64,000 bases of DNA from contig CM050672.1 of the NCBI GenBank assembly GCA_027574665.1, positions 11,454,001 to 11,518,000 of the forward strand, in the 5' to 3' direction. A model generated the notes under the pieces. That model had not been told where the DNA came from. It searched no databases and was given only the letters and a program-made list of their open reading frames with translations. The translations under genes were made by a program, and so were the position numbers. Origin of the DNA: Rhynochetos jubatus (taxonomy: Eukaryota > Chordata > Aves > Eurypygiformes > Rhynochetidae). How positions within the stretch are numbered: position 1 is the stretch's first letter; each line of letters begins with the position of its first letter. Of this stretch, positions 23,200 to 35,808 are shown one piece after another.

Positions 23200-26150
23200 A
23201 GCAAGGCAGGCCTCAAACCACGAGAAGCTGCAGCCCAAAAAGCAGCCAAAATGCAGACCACATCCGGAAGAATCTCAAGAGCAGGGGGTGGAGCAAGCCA
23301 GGCCTCAAAGCATGAGAAGCTCCAGCCCAAAAGGCAGCCAAAATGCAGCCCACATCCGGGAGAATCTCAAGAGCAGGGGGTGGAGCAAGCCAGGCCTCAA
23401 ACCACGAGAAACTCCAGCCCAAAAAGGCAGCCAAAATGCAGCCCACATCCGGGAGAATATCATGGGCAGGGGGTGGAGCAAGCCAGGCCTCAAACCACGA
23501 GAAGCTCCAGCCCAAAATGCAGCCAAAATGCAGCCCACATCCGGGAGAATATCAAGAGCAGGGGATGGAGCAAGCCAGGCCTCAAACCACGAGAAGCTCC
23601 AGCCCAAAAGGCAGCCAAAATGCAGCCCACATCCGGGAGAATCTCAAGAGCAGGGGGTGGAGCAAGCCAGGCCTCAAACCATGAGAAGCTCCAGCCCAAT
23701 AGGCAGATAAAATGCAGCCCACATCCGGGAGAATCTCAAGAGCAGGGGGTGGAGCAAGCCAGGCCTCAAACCACGAGAAGCTCCAGCCCAAAAGGCAGCC
23801 AAAATGCAGCCCACATCCGGGAGAATCTCAAGAGCAGGGGGTGGAGCAAGCCAGGCCTCAGACCACGAGAATCTCCAGCCCAAAAGGCAGCCAAAATGCA
23901 GCCCACATCCGGGAGAATCTCAAGAGCAGGGGGTGGAGCAAGCCAGGCCTCAGACCACGAGAATCTCCAGCCCAAAAGGCAGCCAAAATGCAGCCCACAT
24001 CCGGGAGAATCTCAAGAGCAGGGGGTGGAGCAAGCGAGGCCTCAAACCACGAGAATTTCCAGCCCAAAAAGGCAGCCAAAATGCAGCCCACATCCGGGAG
24101 AATATCAAGAGCAGGGGGTGGAGCAAGACAGGCCTCAAACCACGAGAATCTAGAGCCCAAAGAGCAGCGAAAATCCAGCCAACATCCGGGAGAATCTCAA
24201 GAGCAGGGGGTGGAGCAAGCCAGGCCTCAAACCATGAGAAGCTCCAGCCCAAAAAGAAGTCAAAATGCAGCCCACATCTGGGAGAATATCAAGAGCAGGG
24301 GGTGGAGCAAGCCAGGCCTCAAACCACGAGAAGCTCCAGCCCAAAACGCAGCCAAAATACAGCCCACCTCCGGAAGAATATCAAGAGCAGGGGGTGGAGC
24401 AAGCCAGGCCTCAAACCACGAGAAGCTCCAGCCCAAAGGGCAGCCAAAATGCAGCCCACATCTGGGAGAATCTCAAGAGAAGGGGGTGGAGCAAGCCAGG
24501 CCTCAAACCACGAGAAGCTCCATCCCAAAAGGCAGCCAAAATGCAGCCCACCTCTGGAAGAATATCAAGAGCAGGGGGTGGAGCAAGGCAGGCCTCAAAC
24601 CACGAGAAGCTCCAGCCCAAAAGGCAGCCAAAATGCAGCCCACATCCGGGACAATCTCAAGAGCAGGGGGTCGAGCAAGCCAGGCCTCAAACCACGAGAA
24701 GCTCCAGCCCAAAAGGCAGTAAAAATGCAGCCCACATCAGGGAGAATCTCAGGAGCAGGGGGTGGAGCAAGCCAGGCCTCAAACCACGAGAACCTCCAGC
24801 CCAAAAGGCAGCCAAAATGCAGCCCACCTCTGGGAGAATCTCAAGAGCAGGGGGTGGAGCAAGCCAGGCCTGAAACCACGAGAAGCTCCAGCCCAAAAGG
24901 CAGCCAAAATGCAGCCCACATCCGGGAGAATCTCAAGAGCAGGGGGTGGAGCAAGCGAGGCCTCAAACCACGAGAATTTCCAGCCCAAAAATGCAGCCAA
25001 AATGCAGCCCACATCCGGGAGAATATCATGGGCAGGGGGTGGAGGAAGCCAGGCCTCAAACCACGAGAAGCTCCAGCCCAAAATACAGCCAAAATGCAGC
25101 CCACATCCGGGAGAATCTCAAGAGTAGGGGGTGGAGCAAGCCAGGCCTCAAACCACGAAAAGCTCCAGCCCAAAAGGCAGCCAAAATGCAGCCCACCTCC
25201 GGGCGAATCTCAAGAGCAGGGGGTGGAGCAAGCCAGGCCTCAAACCATGAGAAGCTCCAGCCCAAAATGGCAACCAAAATGCAGCCCACATCCGGGAGAA
25301 TCTCAAGAGCAGGGGGTGGAGGAAGCCAGGACTCAAACCACGAGAAGCTCCAGCCCAAAATGCAGCCAAAATGCAGCCCACATCCGGGAGAATATCAAGA
25401 GCAGGGCATGGAGCAAGGCACGCCTCAAACCACGAGAAGCTCCAGCCCAAAAGGCAGCCAAAATCCAGCCCACATCCGGGAGAATCTCAAGAGCAGGGGG
25501 TGGAGCAAGGCAGGCCTCAAAGCACGAGAAGCTCCAGCCCAAAAGGCAGCCAAAATGCAGCCCACATCCGGGAGAATATCATGGGCAGGGAGTGGAGCAA
25601 GCCAGGACTCAAACCACGAGAATCTCCAGCCCAAAAGGCAGCCAAACTCCAGCCCACATCCGGGAGAATAGCAAGAGCAGGGTGTGGAGCAAGCCAGGCC
25701 TCAAACCACGAGAAGCTCCAGCCCAAAAGGCAGCCAAACTCCAGCCCACATCCGGGAGAATCTCAAGAGCAGGGGGTGGAGCAAGCCAGGCCTCAAACCA
25801 CGAGAAGCTCTATGCCCAAAATGCAGCTAAACTCCAGCCCACATCCGGGAGAATTTCAAGAGCAGGGGATGGAGCAAGGAAGGCCTCAAACCACGAGAAT
25901 TTCCAGCCCAAAAGGCAGCCAAAATGCAGCCCACATCCAGGAGAATCTCAAGAGCAGGGGGTGGAGCAAGCCAGGGCTCAAACCATGAGAAGCTCCAGCC
26001 CAAAAGGCAGCCAAATCCAGCCCACATCCGGGAGAATATCAAGAGCAGGTGGTGGAGCAAGGCAGGCCTCAAACCACGAGAAGCTCCAGCCCAAAAAGCA
26101 GCCAAAATGCAGCCCACATCCCAGAGAATCTCAATAGCAAGGGGTGGAGC
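23200..26150 (+). repeat. 32-34-monomer imperfect higher-order unit, copy 1
   Basis: The marker monomer GCTGCAGCCCAAAAAGCAG starts at 23227, 26175 and 29307, giving unit lengths of 2,948 bp (32 x 92 + 4) and 3,132 bp (34 x 92 + 4). Marker order inside is extra-A monomer (23420), AATAGGCAGATAA (near 23700), TCTAGA variant (24148), AGAAGTCAAAATGC, CGGAAGAATATC, AAAAATGCAGCC (24986), AAAATGGCAACC (25269), CTATGCCC (25813), and the 91-bp monomer (26010). Confidence 0.75.
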
Positions 26151-29100
26151 AAGGCAGGCCTCAAACCACGAGAAGCTGCAGCCCAAAAAGCAGCCAAAAT
26201 GCAGACCACATCCGGGAGAATCTCAAGAGCAGGGGGTGGAGCAAGCCAGGCCTCAAACCACGAGAAGCTCCAGCCCAAAATGCAGCCAAAATGCAGCCCA
26301 CATCCGGGAGAATATCAAGAGCAGGGGGTGGAGCAAGCCAGGCCTCAAAGCATGAGAAGCTCCAGCCCAAAAGGCAGCCAAAATGCAGCCCACATCCGGG
26401 AGAATCTCAAGAGCAGGGGGTGGAGCAAGCCAGGACTCAAACCACGAGAAACTCCAGCCCAAAAAGGCAGCCAAAATGCAGCCCACATCCGGGAGAATAT
26501 CATGGGCAGGGGGTGGAGCAAGCCAGGCCTCAAACCACGAGAAGCTTCAGCCCAAAATGCAGCCAAAATGCAGCCCACATCCGGGAGAATATCAAGAGCA
26601 GGGGATGGAGCAAGCCAGGCCTCAAACCACGAGAAGCTCCAGCCCAAGTATCAGCCAAAATGCAGCCCACATCCGGGAGAATCTCAAGAGCAGGGGGTGG
26701 AGCAAGCCAGGCCTCAAACCATGAGAAGCTCCAGCCCAATAGGCAGATAAAATGCAGCCCACATCCGGGAGAATCTCAAGAGCAGGGGGTGGAGCAAGCC
26801 AGGCCTCAAACCACGAGAAGCTCCAGCCCAAAAGGCAGCCAAAATGCAGCCCACATCCGGGAGAATCTCAAGAGCAGGGGGTGGAGCAAGCCAGGCCTCA
26901 GACCACGAGAATCTCCAGCCCAAAAGGCAGCCAAAATGCAGCCCACATCCGGGAGAATCTCAAGAGCAGGGGGTGGAGCAAGCGAGGCCTCAAACCACGA
27001 GAATTTCCAGCCCAAAAGGCAGCCAAAATGCAGCCCACATCCGGGAGAATATCAAGAGCAGGGGGTGGAGCAAGACAGGCCTCAAACCACGAGAATCTAG
27101 AGCCCAAAGAGCAGCGAAAATCCAGCCAACATCCGGGAGAATCTCAAGAGCAGGGGGTGGAGCAAGCCAGACCTCAAACCATGAGAAGCTCCAGCCCAAA
27201 AAGAAGTCAAAATGCAGCCCACATCTGGGAGAATATCAAGAGCAGGGGGTGGAGCAAGCCAGGCCTCAAACCACGAGAAGCTCCAGCCCAAAACGCAGCC
27301 AAAATACAGCCCACCTCCGGAAGAATATCAAGAGCAGGGGGTGGAGCAAGCCAGGCCTCAAACCACGAGAAGCTCCAGCCCAAAGGGCAGCCAAAATGCA
27401 GCCCACATCTGGGAGAATATCAAGAGAAGGGGGTGGAGCAAGCCAGGCCTCAAACCACGAGAAGCTCCATCCCAAAAGGCAGCCAAAATGCAGCCCACCT
27501 CTGGAAGAATATCAAGAGCAGGGGGTGGAGCAAGGCAGGCCTCAAACCACGAGAAGCTCCAGCCCAAAAGGCAGCCAAAATGCAGCCCACATCCGGGAGA
27601 ATCTCAAGAGCAGGGGGTGGAGCAAGCCAGGCCTCAAACCACGAGAAGCTCCAGCCCAAAAAGGCAGCCAAAATGCAGCCCACATCCGGGAGAATATCAT
27701 GGGCTGGGGGTGGAGCAAGGCAGGCCTCAAACCACGAGAATTTCCAGCCCAAATGTCAGCCAAAATGCAGCCCACATCCAGGAGAATCTCAAGAGCAGGG
27801 GGTGGAGCAAGCCAGGCCCCAAACCACGAGAAGCTCCAGCCCAAAAGGCAGCCAAAATGCAGCCCACATCCGGGACAATCTCAAGAGCAGGGGGTGGAGC
27901 AAGCCAGGCCTCAAACCACGAGAAGCTCCAGCCCAAAAGGCAGTAAAAATGCAGCCCACATCCGGGAGAATCTCAAGAGCAGGGGGTGGAGCAAGCCAGG
28001 CCTCAAACCACGAGAACCTCCAGCCCAAAATGCAGCCAAAATGCAGCCCACATACGGGAGAATCTCAAGAGCAGGGGGTGGAGCAAGCCAGGCCTGAAAC
28101 CACGAGAAGCTCCAGCCCAAAAGGCAGCCAAAATGCAGCCCACATCCGGGAGAATCTCAAGAGCAGGGGGTGGAGCAAGCGAGGCCTCAAACCACGAGAA
28201 TTTCCAGCCCAAAAATGCAGCCAAAATGCAGCCCACATCCGGGAGAATATCATGGGAAGGGGGTGGAGGAAGCCAGGCCTCAAACCACGAGAAGCTCCAG
28301 CCCAAAATGCAGCCAAAATGCAGCCCACATCCGGGAGAATCTCAAGAGTAGGGGGTGGAGCAAGCCAGGCCTCAAACCACGAGAAGCTCCAGCCCAAAAG
28401 GCAGCCAAAATGCAGCCCACGTCCAGGAGAATCTCAAGAGCAGGTGGTGGAGCAAGCCAGGCCTCAAACCATGAGAAGCTCCAGCTCAAAATGGCAACCA
28501 AAATGCAGCCCACATCCGGGAGAATCTCAAGAGCAGGGGGTGGAGGAAGCCAGGACTCAAACCACGAGAAGCTCCAGCCCAAAATGCAGCCAAAATGCAG
28601 CCCACATCCGGGAGAATCTCAAGAGCAGGGCATGGAGCAAGGCACGCCTCAAACCACGAGAAGCTCCAGCCCAAAAGGCAGCCAAAATCCAGCCCACATC
28701 CGGGAGAATCTCAAGAGCAGGAAATGGAGAAAGCCAGGCCTCAAAGCACGAGAAGCTCCAGCCCAAAAGGCAGCCAAAATGCAGCCCACATCCGGGAGAA
28801 TATCATGGGCAGGGAGTGGAGCAAGCCAGGACTCAAACCACGAGAATCTCCAGCCCAAAAGGCAGCCAAACTCCAGCCCACATCCGGGAGAATCTCAAGA
28901 GCAGGGGGTGGAGCAAGGCAGGCCTCAAACCACGAGAAGCTCCATGCCCAAAATGCAGCTAAACTCCAGCCCACATCCGGGAGAATTTCAAGAGCAGGGG
29001 ATGGAGCAAGGCAGGCCTCAAACCACGAGAATTTCCAGCCCAAAAGGCAGCCAAAATGCAGCCCACATCCGGGAGAATCTCAAGAGCAGGGGGTGGAGCA

Positions 29101-29306
29101 AGCCAGGGCTCAAACCATGAGAAACTCCAGCCCAAAAGGCAGCCAAATCCAGCCCACATCCGGGAGAATATCAAGAGCAGGTGGTGGAGCAAGGCAGGCC
29201 TCAAACCACGAGAAGCTCCAGCCCAAAAAGCAGCCAAAATCCAGCCCACATCCCAGAGAATCTCAATAGCAAGGGGTGGAGCAAGGCAGGCCTCAAACCA
29301 CGAGAA
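26151..29306 (+). repeat. 32-34-monomer imperfect higher-order unit, copy 2
   Basis: Repeats the order of 23200-26150. The local offset shifts between 2,947, 3,040, 3,132 and 3,224 bp as whole monomers are gained or lost, so this is an older, edited duplicate. A third start at 29307 lasts about one monomer, and zone C types then take over. Confidence 0.75.
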
Positions 29307-32300
29307 GCTGCAGCCCAAAAAGCAGCCAAAATGCAGCCTACATGCAGGAGAATCTCAAGAGCAGGGGGTGGAGCAAGCCAGGCCTCAAACCACGAGAAGC
29401 TCCAGCCCAAAATGCAGCCAAAATCCAGCCCACATCCGGGAGATTCTCAAGAGCAGGGGGTGGAGCAAGCCAGGCCTCAAACCATGAGAAGCTCCAGCCC
29501 AAAAGGAAGTCAAAATGCAGCCCACATCCGGGAGAATCTCAAGAGCAGGGGGTGGAGCAAGCCAGGCCTCAAACCTCGAGAAGCTCCAGCCCTAAAGGGA
29601 GCCAAAATGCAGCCCACATCCGGGAGAATCTCAAGAGCAGGGGGTGGAGCAAGCCAGGCCTCAAACCACGAGAAGCTCCAGCCCAAAAGGCAGCCAAAAT
29701 GCAGCCCACATCCAAAAGAATATGAAGAGCAGGGGGTGGAGCAAGGCAGGCCTCAAACCACGAGAAGCTCCAGCCCAAATGGCAGCCAAAATCCAGCCCA
29801 CGTCCAGGAGAATTTCAAGAGCAGGGGGTGGAGCAAGCCAGGCCTCAAACCACGAGAAGCTCCAGCCCAAAATGCAGCCAAAATGCAGCCCACATCCGGA
29901 AGATTCTCAAGAGCAGGGGGTGGAGCAAGCCAGGCCTCAAACCTCGAGAAGCTCCAGCCCAAAATGCAGCCAAAATGCAGCCCACATCCGGGAGATTCTC
30001 AAGAGCGGTGGGTGGAGCAAGCCAGGCCTCAAACCACGAGAAGCTCCAGCCCTAAAGGCAGCCAAAATCCAGCCCACATCCGGGAGAATCTCAAGAGCAG
30101 GGGGTGCAGCACGCCAGGCCTCAAACCTCGAGAAGCTCCAGCCCAAAAGGCAGCCAAAATGCAGCCCACATCCGGGAGAATCTCAAGAGCAGGGGGTGGA
30201 GCAAGCCAGGCCTCAAACCACGAGAAGCTCCAGCCCAAGATTCACCCAGAATGCAGCCCACATCCGGGAGAATCTCAAGAGCAGGGGGTGGAGCAAGGCA
30301 GGCCTCAAACCACGAGAAGCTCCAGCCCAAAATGTAGCCAAAATCCATCCCACATCCAGGAGAAGCTCAAGAGCAGGGGGTGGAGCAAGCCAGGCCTCAA
30401 ACCACGAGAAGCTCCAGCCCAAGTATCAGCCAAAATGCAGCCCACATCCGGGAGAATATCAAGAGCAGGGGGTGGTGCAAGCCAGGCCTCAAACCACGAG
30501 AAGCTCCAGCCCAAAATGCAGCCAAAATCCAGCCCACATCCGGGAGATTCTCAAGAGCAGGGGGTGGAGCAAGCCAGGCCTCAAACCTCGAGAAGCTCCA
30601 GCCCAAAATGCAGCCAAAATCCAGCCCATATCCGGGAGATTCTCAAGAGCAGGGGGTGGAGCAAGCCAGGCCTCAAACCTCGAGAAGCTCCAGCCCAAAA
30701 GGCAGCCAAAATGCAGCCCACATCCGGGAGAATCTCAAGAGCAGGGGGTGGAGCAAGCCAGGCCTCAAACCTCGAGAAGCTCCAGCCCAAAAGGCAGCCA
30801 AAATGCAGCCCACATCCGGGAGAATATCAAGAGTAGGAGGTGGAGCAAGCCAGGCCTCAAACCTCGAGAAGCTCCAGCCCAAAAGGCAGCCAAAATGCAG
30901 CCCACATCCAGGAGAATCTCAAGAGCAGTGGGTGGAGCAAGCCAGGCCTCAAACCACGAGAAGCTCCAGCCCAAAAGGCAGCCAAAATGCAGCCCACATC
31001 CGGGAGAATCTCAAGAGCAGGGGGTGGAGCAAGCCAGGCCTCAAACCACGAGAAGCTCCAGCCCAAAATGCAGCCAAAATACAGCCCACCTCCGGGAGAA
31101 TCTCAAGAGCAGGGGTTGGAGAAAGCCAGGCCTCAAACCACGAGAAGCTCCAGCCCAAAAGGCAGCCAAAATGCAGCCCACATCCGGGAGAATATCAAGA
31201 GTAGGGGGTGGAGCAAGCCAGGCCTCAAACCATGAGAAGCTCCAGCCCAAAAGGCAGCCAAAATGCAGCCCACATCCGGGAGAATCTCAAGAGCAGGGGG
31301 TGGAGCAAGCCAGGCCTCAAACCTCGAGAAGCTCCAGCCCAAAAGGCAGCCAAAATGCAGCCCACATCCGGGAGAATCTCAAGAGCAGGGGGTGGAGCAA
31401 GCCAGGCCTCAAACCACGAGAAGCTCCAGCCCAAGAATCACCCAGAATGCAGCCCACATCCGGGAGAATCTCAAGAGCAGGGGGTGGAGCAAGCCAGGCC
31501 TCAAACCACGAGAAGCTCCAGCCCAAAAGGCAGCCAAAATCCAGCCCACATCCAGGAGTATTTCAAGAGCAGGGGATGGAGCAAGCCAGGCCTCAAACCA
31601 CGAGAAGCTCCAGCCCAAGTATCAGCCAAAATGCAGCCCACATCCAGGAGCATATGAAGAGCAGGGTGTGGAGCAAGCCAGGCCTCAAACCACGAGAAGC
31701 TCCAGCCCAAAATGCAGCCAAAATCCAGCCCACATCCGGGAGAATCTCAAGAGCAGGGGGTGGAGCAAGCCAGGCCTCAAACCACGAGAAGCTCCAGCCC
31801 AAAAGGCAGCCAAAATGCAGCCCACATCCGGGAGAATCTCAAGAGCAGGGGGTGGAGCAAGCCAGGCCTCAAACCACGAGAAGCTCCAGCCCAAAATGTA
31901 GCCAAAATGCAGCCCACATCCGGGAGAATCTCAAGAGCAGGGGGTGGAGCAAGCCAGGCCTCAAACCTTGAGAAGCTCCAGCCCAAAAGGCAGCCAAAAT
32001 GCAGCCCACATCCAGGAGAATATCAAGAGCAGGGGGTGGAGCAAGCCAGGCCTCAAACCACGAGAAGCTCCAGCCCAAAAGGCAGCCAAAATGCAGCCCA
32101 CATCCGGGAGAATATCAAGAGCAGGGGGTGGAGCAAGCCAGGCCTCAAACCACGAGAAGCTCCAGCCCAAAAGGCAGCCAAAATGCAGCCCACCTCCGGG
32201 AGAATCTCAAGAGCAGGGGGTGGAGCAAGCCAGGCCTCAAACCACGAGAAGCTCCAGCCCAAAATTCAGCCAAAATTCAGCCCACATCGGGGAGAATCTC

Positions 32301-32399
32301 AAGAGCAGGGGGTGGAGCAAGCCAGGCCTCAAACCACGAGAAGCTCCAGCCCAAAAGGCAGCCAAAATCCAGCCCACATCCGGGAGAATCTCAAGAGCA

Positions 32400-33060
32400 G
32401 GGGGTGGAGCAAGCCAGGCCTCAAACCACGAGAAGCTCCAGCCCAAAAGGCAGCCAAATGCAGCCCACATCCGGGAGAATCTCAAGAGCAGGGGGTGGAG
32501 CAAGCCAGGCCTCAAACCACGAGAAGCTCCAGCCCAAGTATCAGCCAAAATGCAGCCCACATCTAGGAGAATCTCAAGAGCAGGGGGTGGAGCAAGCCAG
32601 GCCTCAAACCACGAGAAGCTCCAGCCCAAAAGGCAGCCAAATGCAGCCCACATCCGGGAGAATCTCAAGAGCAGGGGGTGGAGCAAGCCAGGCCTCAAAC
32701 CACGAGAAGCTCCAGCCCAAAATGCAGCGAAAATCCAGCCCACATCCGGGAGAATCTCAAGAGCAGGGGGTGGAGCAAGCCAGGCCTCAAACCACGAGAA
32801 GCTCCAGCCCAAAAGGCAGCCAAATGCAGCCCACATCCGGGAGAATCTCAAGAGCAGGGGGTGGAGCAAGCCAGGCCTCAAACCACGAGAAGCTCCAGCC
32901 CAAGTATCAGCCAAAATGCAGCCCACATCTAGGAGAATCTCAAGAGCAGGGGGTGGAGCAAGCCAGGCCTCAAACCACGAGAAGCTCCAGCCCAAAAGGC
33001 AGCCAAATGCAGCCCACATCCGGGAGAATCTCAAGAGCAGGGGGTGGAGCAAGCCAGGCC
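32400..33060 (+). repeat. 183-bp dimeric array with a 366-bp tetramer (pattern a-b-a-c-a-b-a)
   Basis: A 91-bp monomer (a, GGCAGCCAAATGCAG) alternates with 92-bp monomers; its marker ends at 32460, 32643, 32826 and 33009, exactly 183 bp apart. The partners are b (AAGTATCAGCC with CATCTAGGAG, 32535 and 32901) and c (TGCAGCGAAAATCC, 32718). The a-b-a-c order reappears inside each 42-monomer unit downstream, so this dimer block looks like a relative or donor of part of that unit. Confidence 0.85.
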
Positions 33061-34239
33061 TCAAACCACGAGAAGCTCCAGCCCAAAAGACAGCCAAAAT
33101 GCAGGACACATCCGGGAGAATCTCAAGAGTAGGGGGTCGAGCAAGCCAGGCCTCAAACCACGAGAAGCTCCAGCCCAAAAAGCAGCCAAAATGCAGCCCA
33201 CATCCAAAAGAATATGAAGAGGAGGGGGTGGAGCACGCCAGGCCTCAAACCACGAGAATCTCCAGCCCAAAATGCAGCCAAAATCCAGCCCACATCCGGG
33301 AGAATCTCAAGAGCAGGGGGTGGAGAAAGCCAGGCCTCAAACCACGAGAAGCTCCAGCCCTAAAGGCAGCCAAAATGCAGCCCACATCCGGGAGAATCTC
33401 AAGAGCAGGGGGTGGAGAAAGCCAGGCCTCAAACCACGAGAAGCTCCAGCCCTAAAGGCAGCCAAAATGCAGCCCACATCCGGGAGAATCTCAAGAGCAG
33501 GGGGTGGAGCAAGCCAGGCCTCAAACCACGAGAAGCTCCAGCCCAAAAGGCAGCCAAAATGCACGCCACATGCGGGAGAATTTCAAGAGCAGGGGGTGGA
33601 GCAAGGCAGGCCTCAAACCACGAGAAGCTCCAGCCCAAATGGCAGCCAAAATCCAGCCCACATCCAGGAGAATTTCAAGAGCAGGGGGTGGAGCAAGCCA
33701 GGCCTCAAACCATGAGAAGCTCCAGCCCAAGATTCACCCAGAATGCAGCCCACATCCGGGAGAATCTCAAGAGCAGGGGGTGGAGCAAGGCAGGCCTCAA
33801 ACCACGAGAAGCTCCAGCCCAAAATGTAGCCAAAATCCAGCCCACATCCAGGAGAATATCAAGAGCAGGGGGTGGAGCAAGCCAGGCCTCAAACCACGAG
33901 AAGCTCAAGCCCAAGTATCAGCCAAAATGCAGCCCACATCCGGGAGAATATCAAGAGCAGGGGGTGGTGCAAGCCAGGCCTCAAACCACGAGAAGCTCCA
34001 GCCCAAAATGCAGCCAAAATGCAGCCCACATCCGGGAGAATATCAAGAGCAGGGGGTGGAGCAAGCCAGGCCTCAAACCTCGAGAAGCTCCAGCCCAAAA
34101 GGCAGCCAAAATCCAGCCCACATCCGGGAGAATCTCAAGAGCAGGGGGTGGAGCAAGCCAGGCCTCAAACCACGAGAAGCTCCAGCCCAAAAGGCAGCCA
34201 AAATGCAGGTCACCTCCGGGAGAATCTCAAGAGCAGGGG

Positions 34240-35420
34240 GTGGAGCAAGCCAGGCCTCAAACCTCGAGAAGCTCCAGCCCAAAAGGCAGCCAAAATGCAG
34301 CCCACATCCGGGAGAATCTCAAGAGCAGGGGGTGGAGCAAGCCAGGCCTCAAACCTCGAGAAGCTCCAGCACAAAATGTAGCCAAAATGCAGCCCACATC
34401 CGGGAGAATCTCAAGAGCAGGGGGTGGAGTAAGCCAGGCCTCAAACCACGAGAAGCTCCAGCCCAAAAGGCAGCCAAAATGCAGCCCACATCCGGGACAA
34501 TTTCAAGAGCAGGGGGTGATGCAAGCCAGGCCCCAAACCACGAGAATCTCCAGCCCAAGTATCAGAAAAAATGCAGCCCACATCCGGGAGAATATCAAGA
34601 GCAGGGGGTGGAGCAAGCCAGGCCTCAAACCATGAGAAGCTCCAGCCCAAAATGCAGCCAAAATGCAGCCCACATCCGGGAGAATCTCAAGAGCAGGGGG
34701 TGGAGCAAGCCAGGCCTCAAACCACGAGAAGCTCCAGCCCAAAAGGCAGCCAAAATGCAGCCCACATCCAGGAGAATCTCAAGAGCAGTGGGTGGAGCAA
34801 GCCAGGCCTCAAACCATGAGAAGCTCCAGCCCAAAAGGCAGCCAAAATGCAGCCCACATCCGGGAGAATCTCAAGAGCAGGGGGTGGAGCAAGCCAGGCC
34901 TCAAACCACGAGAAGCTCCAGCCCAAAAGGCAGCCAAAATGCAGCCCACATCCGGGAGAATCTCAAGAGCAGGGGTTGGAGAAAGCCAGGCCTCAAACCA
35001 CGAGAAGCTCCAGCCCAAAAGGCAGCCAAAATGCAGGTCACCTCCGGGAGAATCTCAAGAGCAGGGGGTGGAGCAAGCCAGGCCTCAAACCTCGAGAAGC
35101 TCCAGCCCAAAAGGCAGCCAAAATGCAGCCCACATCCGGGAGAATCTCAAGAGCAGGGGGTGGAGCAAGCCAGGCCTCAAACCTCGAGAAGCTCCAGCAC
35201 AAAATGTAGCCAAAATGCAGCCCACATCCGGGAGAATCTCAAGAGCAGGGGGTGGAGTAAGCCAGGCCTCAAACCACGAGAAGCTCCAGCCCAAAAGGCA
35301 GCCAAAATGCAGCCCACATCCGGGACAATTTCAAGAGCAGGGGGTGATGCAAGCCAGGCCCCAAACCACGAGAATCTCCAGCCCAAGTATCAGAAAAAAT
35401 GCAGCCCACATCCGGGAGAA
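34240..35420 (+). repeat. Nine-monomer (828-bp) duplication
   Basis: The stretch from about 34200 to 34590 recurs at about 35030-35420 at an offset of exactly 828 bp. Shared marks are TGCAGGTCACCTCC, CACAAAATGTAGCC, GGAGTAAGCC, GGGACAATTTC, GGTGATGCAAGCC and AAGTATCAGAAAAAATG. The downstream copy contributes the left edge of the 8,274-bp unit. Confidence 0.8.
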
Positions 35421-35808
35421 TATCAAGAGCAGGGGGTGGAGCAAGCCAGGCCTCAAACCACGAGAAGCTCCAGCCCAAAAGGCAGCCAAAATGCAGCCCA
35501 CATCCGGGAGAATATCAAGAGTAGGGGGTGGAGCAAGCCAGGCCTCAAACCACGAGAAGCTCCAGCCCAAAAGGCAGCCAAAATGCAGCCCACATCCGGG
35601 AGAATCTCAAGAGCAGTGGGTGGAGCAATCCAGGCCTCAAACCATGAGAAGCTCCAGCCCAAAAGGCAGCCAAAATGCAGGCCACATCCGGGAGAATCTC
35701 AAGAGCAGGGGGTGGAGCAAGCCAGGCCTCAAACCACGAGAAGCTCCAGCCCAAGAATCACCCAGAATGCAGCCCACATCCGGGAGAATCTCAAGAGCAG
35801 GGGGTGGA

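Larger units (their letters stand above)
7757..29400 (+). repeat. Zone B: satellite domain rich in 93-bp monomers
   Basis: I counted 35 one-base insertions and 7 one-base deletions here, giving the observed net +28. The recurrent types are an extra A before GGCAGCC (for example near 7757, 9785, 16323, 22037), an extra A before TGCAGCC (near 10519, 16970, 22774), an extra G in AAAATGGCAACC, an extra base in CCATGCCC, and the 91-bp GCAGCCAAATCC. The same length variants recur in the same order, so most were inherited by block copying rather than arising independently. Phase checked at 21638 (+17) and 29469 (+28) agrees with the count. Confidence 0.85.
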
